Notes: a model not told the origin generated them from the letters alone. A DNA stretch of 33,644 nucleotides from Ruminococcus sp. (GCF_016283395.1 NZ_JAEEMU010000058.1:1-33644), one strand, 5' to 3'; counted from the first letter of the stretch, positions 7,457 through 15,604 are shown. Program-made: numbers and translations.

Positions 7457-8200
7457 TTATTTTTGTTTGCGGAGTCCCGAACGTATGCCGTCCATAATAG
7501 TGTTGCGCGCTTTTATAGCGTCCTCCTTAGAGAGGGGCGGTGTGTCGCCGAGAGGATAATCAAGTCCCAGTTCAGCGTATTTCGGCTTTGCCATATCGTG
7601 ATAGGGGAGCACATCAAGTGCTTTCAGATTGCTGAGAGTAGCCAGATACTCGCCCAGCGCAAAAAGCTCCTCATATTTATCAGTGATACCGGGGACTACA
7701 ACGTGGCGTATCCAGACGGGTATGCCCAGATCACGGATATGCTCGGCAAATGCAAGTATATTGCGGTTTCCTTTGCCTGTAAGCTCCTTGTGGCAGTCGT
7801 TATCGATGTGCTTTATATCCAGCATCACAAGGTCGGTATATTTCAGCACTTCGTCTATTTTTTCGTGATGTGCAGGATCGTAAACTCCTGCGGAAGTGTC
7901 AAGGCAGGTGTGGACACCCTTGCTTTTAGCAAGTGCAAAAAGCTCTGCAAGAAATTCGGGCTGTGCAAGAGGTTCGCCGCCTGTTGCGGTGATACCGCCT
8001 GTTTTAAGGAATTCCTTATAGGAATCGTACTCCTTCATAAGCTCCTCTGCGGTAGTCTCTTTGCCGCCTGAAAAGTCCCATGTATCGGGATTGTGGCAGT
8101 ACTTGCACCTCAACGGACAGCCCTGAAAAAATACCACAAAACGTATTCCCGGACCGTCTACTGTTCCGAAGCTCTCTGTGGAATGTATCCTTCCTGTCAT
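7457..8200 (-). CDS. pflA: Pyruvate formate-lyase activating enzyme (radical SAM)
   Basis: This 247-residue radical-SAM enzyme installs the glycyl radical on pyruvate formate-lyase under anaerobic conditions. The cluster motif is Cx3Cx2C at Cys28, Cys32 and Cys35 (QGCPLRCKYCHNPDTW), preceded by ESFGTVDGPGIRFVVF, which is diagnostic of the activating-enzyme subfamily. Further marks are TGGEPLAQPEF, VMLDIKHID and VWIRHVVVPGITD. Start ATG 8200 has AGAGGTG 7 bp upstream; an in-frame GTG at 8209 lies within that site. The ATG overlaps the cca stop as ATGA, so it is translated by coupling to cca. The partner pyruvate formate-lyase gene is not adjacent and must lie elsewhere. A strong terminator follows. 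Confidence 0.94.
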   Translation of the reverse strand: MTGRIHSTESFGTVDGPGIRFVVFFQGCPLRCKYCHNPDTWDFSGGKETTAEELMKEYDSYKEFLKTGGITATGGEPLAQPEFLAELFALAKSKGVHTCLDTSAGVYDPAHHEKIDEVLKYTDLVMLDIKHIDNDCHKELTGKGNRNILAFAEHIRDLGIPVWIRHVVVPGITDKYEELFALGEYLATLSNLKALDVLPYHDMAKPKYAELGLDYPLGDTPPLSKEDAIKARNTIMDGIRSGLRKQK

Positions 8201-9522
8201 ATACTGCACCTCTGTTCTGCATAGTCCATTATCTCGGCTTTGTCGTTGTTAAGATCGCCGTCTATGACGTGACCAAGTATCTCATGCAGCATCGAGCCTA
8301 TTTCCGAGCCTTTAAAGCCCAGTACTGCAAGGTCAGAGCCTTTTATAACAAGTCCGCGGACATTTCTGCACTCGTTATTGGCGATTATTTCGTGTCCCAT
8401 TGCGATAAGCTTGTCAAAGAAGATGTTCTCTTCCAGTACGAATTCGTTTTTTGCCGAATTATCACACTTTTTCATGACCATAAGGCTGAAGAACAGCTCA
8501 TCACCTATATTGGACATCATTTTCTTCACATCTGCGCGGCAGCGTATTTTTTTGCTGTGGTTGGCGATAAGTGTGGAAACATCGGCTATTGACCTGTTGT
8601 CATAGCGCAGCTCCTTCATGATCTTCCGGGTCATTTCCGCACCTACGCTGTCATGCTTTTTGAAGTGTCCGCGACCGTTCTCGTCAAGTGTCATGCATAC
8701 AGGCTTTCCGATATCATGGAAGAAAAGAGCTCTGCGGAGCAGAAGATCCTCGCATGGAGCGGAAGCAAGAGCGCGGACTATATGCTCCCAGACATTGTAT
8801 TTATGGTAGGGCGAACGCTGGTCGAGTCCGATACATGGCTGAAATTCGGGGATAACTGCGGTTATTATGTCACTGTATCCAAGCAGTACATCAATGCAGT
8901 TTTTGCCGCATATGAGCTTGTCAAGCTCCTCGCGTATGCGTTCACGGGATATCTTTTTAAGGTCGTCCTTCATGCTGTGGACGGCTGCTGCGGTAGCTTC
9001 GTCGATAGTGAAGCCGAGCTGCGACGAAAAGCGAACAGCGCGCATTATCCTGAGAGCGTCCTCGGTGAAACGCTTTTCGGGTTCACCCACACATCTGATG
9101 ACACCTGCTTCGATATCGTTTTTTCCGCCGAAAGGGTCGATGATACTGCCGTTTTTGTCCATTGCTATGGCATTTACGGTGAAATCTCGCCTTGCAAGGT
9201 CTGCGGTTATATCAGATGTGAACTCTACCTTGTCGGGGCGGCGGTGGTCTGTGTATTCACCGTCAATGCGGTATGTGGTTATCTCAAAGGGTGAGCCGCC
9301 GCACAGTACGGTAACAGTACCGTGCTTTATACCTGTAGGTATCACCCTGTAATCGCTGAAAACTTCCAATATCTGCTTTGGAAGAGCATTTGTGGTTATA
9401 TCTATGTCGTGGCATTCTCTGCCCATTATGCCGTCACGGACACAGCCGCCGACCATATATGCTTCAAAGCCGCAGCTTTCAAGCTCTGTAAGTATCTGCC
9501 GAGTATTCGTATCTATATTCAC
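8197..9522 (-). CDS. cca: CCA tRNA nucleotidyltransferase
   Basis: This 441-residue enzyme adds or repairs the 3'-terminal CCA of tRNAs. The N-terminal nucleotidyltransferase domain has GGCVRD (residues 25-30) and the metal-binding DID (39-41), followed by RRDFTVNAIAMD and FTEDALRIMRAVRFSSQLGF, the class II head and neck. An HD-like domain with RALFFHDIGKP and HDSVGAEMTRKIM lies in the second half, as in many Firmicutes CCA enzymes with phosphohydrolase activity. The start is GTG 9522, supported by GGGAGG 8 bp upstream. The gene is first of a two-gene unit with pflA, overlapping by 4 bp. Its roughly 130-nt leader carries heptamer repeats and a strong hairpin. Confidence 0.95.
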   Translation of the reverse strand: MNIDTNTRQILTELESCGFEAYMVGGCVRDGIMGRECHDIDITTNALPKQILEVFSDYRVIPTGIKHGTVTVLCGGSPFEITTYRIDGEYTDHRRPDKVEFTSDITADLARRDFTVNAIAMDKNGSIIDPFGGKNDIEAGVIRCVGEPEKRFTEDALRIMRAVRFSSQLGFTIDEATAAAVHSMKDDLKKISRERIREELDKLICGKNCIDVLLGYSDIITAVIPEFQPCIGLDQRSPYHKYNVWEHIVRALASAPCEDLLLRRALFFHDIGKPVCMTLDENGRGHFKKHDSVGAEMTRKIMKELRYDNRSIADVSTLIANHSKKIRCRADVKKMMSNIGDELFFSLMVMKKCDNSAKNEFVLEENIFFDKLIAMGHEIIANNECRNVRGLVIKGSDLAVLGFKGSEIGSMLHEILGHVIDGDLNNDKAEIMDYAEQRCSI

Positions 9523-9540
9523 AGTGGCTGCCTCCCTTCA

Positions 9541-9571
9541 AATCATAATTTTGCGGAGCAAAATTATGATT
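9541..9571. repeat. 14-bp-arm inverted repeat in the cca leader
   Basis: Arms 9541-9554 and 9558-9571 are perfectly complementary around GGA. The right arm carries most of the 14-base motif TAAATTATGATTTA that also occurs at 5358-5371 and 7399-7412. In the cca mRNA this hairpin ends about 5 nt before the GGGAGG ribosome site, so it may affect translation. Confidence 0.85.
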
Positions 9572-9624
9572 TAGTTGAGAATTGAGAGTTTTGGTGTCGC
9601 CTGCAGCGAACACAATTATACTAC

Positions 9625-9659
9625 TCACTATTCACTAATCACTAATCACTAAAAACTAT
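9625..9659. repeat. Heptamer tandem repeat, TCACTAA type
   Basis: TCACTAT is followed by three exact TCACTAA copies and a degenerate AAACTAT at 7-bp spacing. It lies at the transcription start region of the cca-pflA unit, between promoter and leader hairpin. Confidence 0.85.
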
Positions 9660-9686
9660 TATACTGCAAATGCGGCTTTTTTGCAA
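9658..9686 (-). promoter_or_regulatory. Promoter for cca-pflA
   Basis: On the minus strand: -35 TTGCAA (9681-9686), 17-bp spacer, -10 TATAAT (9658-9663). This gives a leader of about 130 nt to the GTG at 9522. Confidence 0.75.
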
Positions 9687-9789
9687 GTCGTTTTAATTTA
9701 TACAGCAATAATGGACTGCTTCTTGCATTGTTTTGGGGATTAGGCAATATGCGCAATACGAATATGTTGTTTTTGTGCTGATTGCTCAA

Positions 9790-9818
9790 TTGCTTAAAAA
9801 CGTAAAAAAGTGTATAAT
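9790..9818 (+). promoter_or_regulatory. Candidate promoter for the dockerin beta-helix protein
   Basis: -35 TTGCTT (9790-9795), 17-bp spacer, -10 TATAAT (9813-9818). The -35 resembles that of the pectate lyase promoter (TTGCTA). A second TATAAT at 9920-9925 lacks a good -35. The leader would be about 165 nt and holds a small hairpin (AGTCAA/TTGACT, 9934-9952). Confidence 0.6.
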
Positions 9819-9988
9819 AAAAGTAGAGTGGGGATATCAAAAAACAAAAATATTCGTCCAAAATAGTAATTTTAAGGCTCGTTTAAGCAAAATTTAAGAT
9901 TATTTCAAGGTGCAGCCATTATAATCTAATCATAGTCAAAACTTGGTTGACTTTGAATGGGCGATATTAAAAAAGGAGAATGATGTTT

Positions 9989-12900
9989 ATGAAGAAGAAT
10001 GGCTTAAAGAAGCTTGTTGCAGGCCTTTCAGCAGTATGTGTTGCTGCGTCCGCGCTTCCTGTTTTCAGCTTTGCAGCTGATGCCGCAGTTTCAACAATGG
10101 TCGGCGATGCCAACAGTGACGGACAGGTCGATCTTTCCGATGCTGTTATGATAATGCAGGCACTTGCTAATCCTAATAAGTACGGCGTAGGCGGTTCGGA
10201 CGAACACTCCATTACTGAACAGGGCTGGAAAAATGCTGACTGCAACGGCGCAAACGACGGTGTATCCACAAATGACGCACTGGCTATCCAGATGTATCTC
10301 TTAGGCAAGGGCGAGCTTAGCAGCGGCAAGACAGACGTTCCGCCTGTTACAGAAGCTACTAAGATCCACCTCAAGAACACTTCTATCACAGTCGAGGGCG
10401 ATAACGCAACAGTAGACGGTACTACAGTTACTATCACACATTCGGGTGAGTTCTACGTTGACGGTACTCTCGATGACGGACAGATAAACATCAATATTGC
10501 TGATACAACAGCAGATGCTGAAACAGTAAAGATATTCCTCAACAATGCAAATATCACAGGTAAGACTGCTCCTGCTGTCTATGTTACAAATGCGGAGAAT
10601 ACCTCTATAAACATTGTTGACGGTACTACCAATACAATTACAGACGGAGACACTGCTTATTCAGGGGATAACGCTAAATTAGCTGTTATCGAAGCTAAGG
10701 ACGACCTTACTATCAAGGGCGGCGAAAAGGGAGACGGCGTACTTGAGATCACTGCAAATACTCAGGACGCTGTTTCATGTAACAACGATATCAAGTTCAA
10801 TGGCGGTGATATCACTATCACAACTCTGAACTCTACAGATAAGACTGACGCTGTAAAGGGTAAGAAGTCCGTTACTGTAAAGAGCGGCAAGCTCAAGATC
10901 GAAGCTGAGGGCGACGGTATCAAGTCAGGCAAGGGCGCAGTTGCTATCTCAGGCGGTTCTACCAAGGTAAAGGCCGGCAATGACGCTGTACAGGCTGAGA
11001 CTACTATCGACATCAGCGACGGTAAGCTCATCGCAGGCGGTGACCGCGGACTTACAGCTGTAACAGGCGTTAATATCACAGGCGGTACAGTTATTGCTAC
11101 TGCTACTGATAATCAGGTAGATGAAAAGCTCCTTGCAGGCACTACTCAGACTACTGCACTTCTCAATTGTATCGCAAATCCTGAAAATGAAAATGACGGT
11201 ACATGGAGCAAGGATAATGCAATAGTTACAGACAGTGTTGATGTCAAGTATCAGAAGAAGTTCAAGTATGTCCTCTTCAGTGATACTACTATCAACGGTG
11301 CTAAGTCATGCGGCTTCAAGAACCTTACAACAGGCAATGCCGTAACTCATACAGACGGCAAGCAGACACAGTTCCAGCTCAGTCTTGTAACTGTGTTCAA
11401 TAATGTTGATCCTTCAGGAATTGCCAAGAGCGATGTAGTTCCAACTCCAACTCCTTCACCCGATGAGCTTACAATAACTCTTTCGGACGCAGGAATGACT
11501 ACGAATGCATCCACAGAAGCAAAGGTCGAGGATAACGTTTGCACAATTTCACAGCCTGGTGTTTTTACAGTAACCGGCGAGATGAAAGGCGGACAGATCG
11601 TTGTCGATGTTGACAAGACTGTCTATCCCGACGGCGTCGTTGAGCTCGATCTCAGCGGCATGAGCCTTACAAATACTAAAACTTCTCCTATATATGTAGC
11701 ATCTATCGCAGACGAGGTCATCATTGCTGCTAAGAACGGCACAGAGAATACTATCTCTGACGGTACAGAGTACACCAATGCTGATAATGATACGGGAGCT
11801 ATCTACTCCAAGGACGATATAAAGTTCAAGGGTAAGGGCAAGCTTACAGTAAACGGCAACGCATCAGATGCTATCGTAGGCAAGGATGATATAAAGATAT
11901 ATAACGGCACTTTGGTCGTAAATGCAGCTGATGACGGTATCCGTGCAAAGGATACTGTCACTATCGGCAATACATCATCAGACGGTACAGAGGTGGACTA
12001 TTCAGCTCTCTCCGTAACAGTAAAAACAAAGGCTGGCGACGGTATCAAGGCTACTTCTACTGATGTTTCTTCAACAGCAAAGCAGCTCGGAATTGTTACT
12101 ATCAACGGCGGTACTATAAATATTGAATCATATGCTGACGGTATATCGGCAGAGCAGTTCTTCACCATGAACGGCGGCGACCTGACTATAAAGACCTTTG
12201 AGGGCAGCTCGTATACAGGCAGCGGCTCAACAGGCGGGAATACAGGCGGCTTCAATCCAGGTGGTGGATTCGGCGGCGGCAGACCCGGCGGTGGCGGCGG
12301 AATGGGCGGCATGATGGACGGAAACTCCAACAAGACCGACATCTCCGCAAAGGGCATAAAGGCAGTAGGTCTTTATGACGAGGCTGGCACAACATGGCAG
12401 AGCGTAGGCGATATCACTATCAATGGCGGTACTGTCACTATCGACTCTTCAGATGACTGTATCCACTGCGGCGGCAGTATGCAGCTTATCGGCGGCGAAT
12501 TGAAGCTTTCATCAGCTGATGACGGAGCTCACGCCGACCACGATCTCACTATCGGCACAAAGGACAGCGGCAAGTACGATGATATCGTTATCGCTGTAGA
12601 GAAGTGCTATGAGGGTATCGAAGCACAGAAAATTTACCAGAACAGCGGTTCTGTTATCGTAAACTCCACTGACGACGGCTTCAATGCAGCAGGCGGCAGT
12701 GACGGTTCGGGAATGGGTAACACAGGTATGCCTTGGGGACAGGGCGGCGGCGGTTTCGGAGGCGGCGGCTTCGGCGGCAACTCAGGAAACTATCTCCTCC
12801 AGTTCAACGGCGGTTTAGCAATAGTTAACGCTACCAACGGCGACCACGACGGTTACGATTCCAACGGTAATATTGAAATAAACGGCGGCTACATCATATC

Positions 12901-13267
12901 AAACGGAAACGAACCGTTTGACTGTGGTGACGGCGGCAGCACTATCTCAGTAAAGGGCGGAACATGGGTGTCCAACTGCCCGTCAGGCGGTATGAGCATG
13001 GGTGGCAGCGAGATGTCAGCAAGCGCAACAGCTTCAGCTAATTTATCCGCAAATACAAGATTATCACTGGTAGGAAGCGACGGAAAGGTAATAGTATCTT
13101 TCATCGTAGACAAGGCTGTAAGTCAGTTAAAGGCAGGCGGCAATGGAACATCGGGCGCATCTTTCTACACAGGCGGAACCCTTAACGGTTCTACATATTT
13201 CCAGCAGGTCGATCCGACTCAGCTTGCAGCCTTTGGCGGTACTCTCTCAGGAGGTACGAAGTGTTAA
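9989..13267 (+). CDS. Secreted dockerin protein with Cthe_2159-type pectin-binding beta-helix domains
   Basis: A 1092-residue secreted protein. Start ATG 9989 is preferred: AAGGAG (9973-9978) is 10 bp upstream, while the in-frame ATGs at 9980 and 9983 lie too close to it. Residues 1-30 form a signal peptide (MKKNGLKKL..PVFSFAADA). A dockerin follows directly (about 35-110: GDANSDGQVDLSDAVMIMQAL and DCNGANDGVSTNDALAIQMYL), an N-terminal placement. Two long beta-helix regions come next (about 125-450 and 500-1090), rich in NGG, DGI/DGV and KDD turns. These match the Cthe_2159/DUF4353 carbohydrate-binding family, whose C. thermocellum founder binds polygalacturonate. Two glycine-rich insertions (about 742-778 and 900-934) interrupt the second region. 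It probably anchors pectin to a cohesin scaffold near the dockerin pectate lyase. No catalytic motif is seen. Confidence 0.85.
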   Translation: MKKNGLKKLVAGLSAVCVAASALPVFSFAADAAVSTMVGDANSDGQVDLSDAVMIMQALANPNKYGVGGSDEHSITEQGWKNADCNGANDGVSTNDALAIQMYLLGKGELSSGKTDVPPVTEATKIHLKNTSITVEGDNATVDGTTVTITHSGEFYVDGTLDDGQININIADTTADAETVKIFLNNANITGKTAPAVYVTNAENTSINIVDGTTNTITDGDTAYSGDNAKLAVIEAKDDLTIKGGEKGDGVLEITANTQDAVSCNNDIKFNGGDITITTLNSTDKTDAVKGKKSVTVKSGKLKIEAEGDGIKSGKGAVAISGGSTKVKAGNDAVQAETTIDISDGKLIAGGDRGLTAVTGVNITGGTVIATATDNQVDEKLLAGTTQTTALLNCIANPENENDGTWSKDNAIVTDSVDVKYQKKFKYVLFSDTTINGAKSCGFKNLTTGNAVTHTDGKQTQFQLSLVTVFNNVDPSGIAKSDVVPTPTPSPDELTITLSDAGMTTNASTEAKVEDNVCTISQPGVFTVTGEMKGGQIVVDVDKTVYPDGVVELDLSGMSLTNTKTSPIYVASIADEVIIAAKNGTENTISDGTEYTNADNDTGAIYSKDDIKFKGKGKLTVNGNASDAIVGKDDIKIYNGTLVVNAADDGIRAKDTVTIGNTSSDGTEVDYSALSVTVKTKAGDGIKATSTDVSSTAKQLGIVTINGGTINIESYADGISAEQFFTMNGGDLTIKTFEGSSYTGSGSTGGNTGGFNPGGGFGGGRPGGGGGMGGMMDGNSNKTDISAKGIKAVGLYDEAGTTWQSVGDITINGGTVTIDSSDDCIHCGGSMQLIGGELKLSSADDGAHADHDLTIGTKDSGKYDDIVIAVEKCYEGIEAQKIYQNSGSVIVNSTDDGFNAAGGSDGSGMGNTGMPWGQGGGGFGGGGFGGNSGNYLLQFNGGLAIVNATNGDHDGYDSNGNIEINGGYIISNGNEPFDCGDGGSTISVKGGTWVSNCPSGGMSMGGSEMSASATASANLSANTRLSLVGSDGKVIVSFIVDKAVSQLKAGGNGTSGASFYTGGTLNGSTYFQQVDPTQLAAFGGTLSGGTKC

Positions 13268-13319
13268 TGACTGTAAGGAAAGTCGTTTTCGATAAATGAT
13301 ATTCTTTACAATTTATCAT

Positions 13320-13347
13320 AAAAGCCACAGTGTAAGCTGTGGCTTTT
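13320..13347 (+). terminator. Terminator after dockerin beta-helix protein
   Basis: AAAAGCCACAG (13320-13330) pairs with CTGTGGCTTTT (13337-13347) around a 6-base loop. The A/T flanks make it usable in both directions. Confidence 0.9.
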
Positions 13348-13363
13348 ATGATTTCATAGAAAA

Positions 13364-13398
13364 AGTTTAGAGTTTAGAGTTTAGAGTTGAGAGTTGTG
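13364..13398 (+). repeat. Heptamer tandem repeat, AGTTTAG type
   Basis: Three exact AGTTTAG copies (13364-13384) are followed by AGTTGAG and AGTTGTG at the same 7-bp spacing. The array runs directly into the nested inverted repeat at 13386-13458. Confidence 0.88.
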
Positions 13399-13458
13399 GA
13401 GTCGCCTTCGGCGACATTATTAAAAAATGTGAGCGGAGCGAACACAATAACTCTCAAC
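13386..13458. repeat. 73-bp nested inverted repeat (cruciform-like)
   Basis: Outer arms GTTGAGAGTT (13386-13395) and AACTCTCAAC (13449-13458) are perfectly complementary. Inside is GTCGCC/GGCGAC around TTC (13401-13415) and a GAGCGGAGCGAACACAA segment. A degenerate relative with the same order of words (TTGAGAGTT, GTCGCC, GCGAACACAA) lies at about 9573-9615. The stretch between two convergent genes holds no gene. Confidence 0.8.
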
Positions 13459-13463
13459 TAAAA

Positions 13464-13496
13464 TAGCCCCGAAGCAATTAAACTGCCTCGGGGCTA
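13464..13496 (-). terminator. Terminator after pseudokinase gene
   Basis: Perfect arms TAGCCCCGA (13464-13472) and TCGGGGCTA (13488-13496). On the minus strand a short TTTTAG tract follows. It lies 30 bp past the gene's stop codon. Confidence 0.85.
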
Positions 13497-13526
13497 AAAT
13501 TATCATATGATGTACTAAGACTTATA

Positions 13527-15524
13527 TTATTGCGGATTTTCGCCGCCCTCGCCGCCTTCAACAGGCTGCTGCTCAACTGGTGGAGCAGGAGGATCTGTAG
13601 GTGGTTCTGTCGGAGGATCTGTAGGTGCAGGAGCCTGAGTTGTAGGCACAGGAGCCTGTGTAGTAACTACAGGAGCCTGAGTTGTAACTACAGGTGCCTG
13701 TGTAGTCGGAGCAGCTGTAGTGTACTGCGGTGTTTCGGAAGTCTCGGAAACATAATAAACTGTAAGCTTCTTGCCTTCCTTGTTGCTGAAGAAGTCACCT
13801 GCATGGACTACCTTGCCGTCAACCTGTATCTCTACTACAGTATTTGCCTTGCCGTAGGAGTTTTTAGACTCAACGAACTGATAATTGAAATCAGTGATAC
13901 CTGCCTTGTCAAGAGCGTTCTTGTACTGGTCAACGGTCAATCCTGCGTAGTCGGGGATATAAGCTGAGGACTTACCCTTGCTGACCTTTACCTTGATAAC
14001 CTGTCCCTGAGCGATCATTTCACCTGCCTTGACGCTCTGCTCATAAATCATGTCGTTTTCGTAATCGTCATTATAAGCATAGTCAGCATCAAGTACAAAG
14101 TGTTCTTTCCACAGTTCCTTTGAGTGCTCATAGAACTTTCCGACGAGATCAGGCATTTCTGTGTCGGCAGTATTGGTCGTCTTGGCTTCGTCTATTACAT
14201 TCTCGGTAACTGACGGACGTTTCGGCTTTACTGCTGTATTATCCTCTTCTTCGGGATTTGAGAAAAGGTTGATTATTATCACCGCAAGGGTCATAAGTAT
14301 TGCAAGCAGCAGAAGTCCGATGATTATCGGGACTTTTATGCGGTCAACGGTATTGACCTTTTCATATTTATAGCTGTCATTTCGGCGTGACTGAGCACTG
14401 CGCTGGTGTATCACATTCTGAGGTTCAGGCTGCTGATACTGCGGCTGCTCATATGCAGGCTGTTCGTAGACAGGCTGCTGATACTGCTGCTGTTCATATG
14501 AAGGCTGAACAGGATCAGGGAGCACTGTTGTATTTTCGAGCTCTTCCTCTTCTTCCTCGGAAGGCTGCTCAAACAGTCTTGTAACAAGCTCTGTGATAGT
14601 CTGTATACGGTCTCTGCCGTTTAAATTCATACCTTCCATGATAACTCTTGATACATGGCGCGGAATACGCGAATCAAGGTCATGGGGTTCGTGCAGGTCG
14701 TCATGCTTTAAGCGGCTGAGAGAGTCAACAGGCATACAGCCTGTAAGTGCTCTGTAGAGGAGAGCACAGACTCCGTAAACATCAGTCCATGAACCCTGAC
14801 GGCTGCTGCTGTTTGCAGAATACTGCTCGGGAGCTGCATAGCCCTTGAAAAGCTCGTATTCAAGACCTGCATTGGCAGTTCTTACAGCTGATACGCAGAA
14901 GCCTGAGAGCTTCAGCTCGCCCTTGTCTGTGATATACACAGTATCAGGACTTATTGCACGGTGTATGATACCTGCGTTATGGAGTATGCCGATAGTAGTA
15001 AAGAGCGGTGGGAATATCTTTGAGACCTGTTCCCAGCTCAGCTCGCCTGCATTTTCTTTGAGATAATCCAGCATTTTAACGCCTTCGATGTACTCAAAGA
15101 TAGTGTAGGTAGTATTATTCTCGGCAAACATATCAAGGATAGGCGGTATATTGGTATTGTTCCTGAGTCGTGCAAGAGACTTGTTGAGCTCGGTATATTC
15201 CGCCATAAACGCCTTGTATTTAGCAAGGTTGTTATAGTTTACGCTGATAGTTGGTTTGTTTTTTACACGGGTGCAGAGGTTTATAGGGACATATTCCCTT
15301 ATATGCACTTTCTTTCCTGTAGAAATATCAGTGCCTATATATGTAGCACCCTCGCCGTTGTATTCCAGAAGAATACCGCAGAGGTACTTGCCGTGGAGTA
15401 TTGTACCGGGTGGGACATACATGGGTTCATGAGCGTCGCTCTCAACAAATCCGCATGACGGACATACATGAAGCGATGCATCGTACTGTTCCATGCATCT
15501 GTAGCAAAATTTACTGTCTCCCAA
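13527..15524 (-). CDS. PASTA-domain Ser/Thr kinase homologue, probable pseudokinase
   Basis: A 665-residue bitopic membrane protein. Start TTG 15524 follows AGGAGGAGGAG and fits a 45-nt leader; an in-frame ATG at 15557 has no ribosome site. An N-terminal zinc ribbon (Cys7, Cys10, Cys21, Cys24) precedes a kinase-fold domain (about 45-320), whose landmarks AAPEQYS and WTDVYGVCALLYRALTG are intact. The catalytic residues are not: the VAIK lysine is Arg76 (VHIREYVP), HRD reads HRA (188-190), the following Asn is Thr195, and DFG reads SGF (207-209). A Q/Y/P-rich linker, one membrane span (about 396-419), two PASTA-like repeats (about 456-600) and a Thr/Pro-rich tail follow. PASTA domains of active relatives sense peptidoglycan. 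Loss of phosphotransfer is inferred. It lies next to the 844-residue bitopic protein. Confidence 0.88.
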   Translation of the reverse strand: MGDSKFCYRCMEQYDASLHVCPSCGFVESDAHEPMYVPPGTILHGKYLCGILLEYNGEGATYIGTDISTGKKVHIREYVPINLCTRVKNKPTISVNYNNLAKYKAFMAEYTELNKSLARLRNNTNIPPILDMFAENNTTYTIFEYIEGVKMLDYLKENAGELSWEQVSKIFPPLFTTIGILHNAGIIHRAISPDTVYITDKGELKLSGFCVSAVRTANAGLEYELFKGYAAPEQYSANSSSRQGSWTDVYGVCALLYRALTGCMPVDSLSRLKHDDLHEPHDLDSRIPRHVSRVIMEGMNLNGRDRIQTITELVTRLFEQPSEEEEEELENTTVLPDPVQPSYEQQQYQQPVYEQPAYEQPQYQQPEPQNVIHQRSAQSRRNDSYKYEKVNTVDRIKVPIIIGLLLLAILMTLAVIIINLFSNPEEEDNTAVKPKRPSVTENVIDEAKTTNTADTEMPDLVGKFYEHSKELWKEHFVLDADYAYNDDYENDMIYEQSVKAGEMIAQGQVIKVKVSKGKSSAYIPDYAGLTVDQYKNALDKAGITDFNYQFVESKNSYGKANTVVEIQVDGKVVHAGDFFSNKEGKKLTVYYVSETSETPQYTTAAPTTQAPVVTTQAPVVTTQAPVPTTQAPAPTDPPTEPPTDPPAPPVEQQPVEGGEGGENPQ

Positions 15525-15575
15525 AGCAGCTCCTCCTCCTAAAAATAGTCGATGCATAATAAAGGCATCATATCT

Positions 15576-15604
15576 ATTTTATCAGTAAAACGGAAAAATG
15601 TCAA
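15576..15604 (-). promoter_or_regulatory. Promoter for the pseudokinase gene
   Basis: On the minus strand: -35 TTGACA (15599-15604), 17-bp spacer, -10 TAAAAT (15576-15581). A start near 15569 leaves only 12 nt before ATG 15557 but about 45 nt before TTG 15524, supporting the latter start. Confidence 0.8.

Noticed and set aside
7433..8071. Plus-strand 212-codon frame opposite pflA
   Set aside because: pflA on the minus strand has full radical-SAM motifs; the antisense product has none.
8653..9352. Plus-strand frames opposite cca
   Set aside because: Antisense to an intact cca with all motifs; no ribosome sites or recognisable domains.
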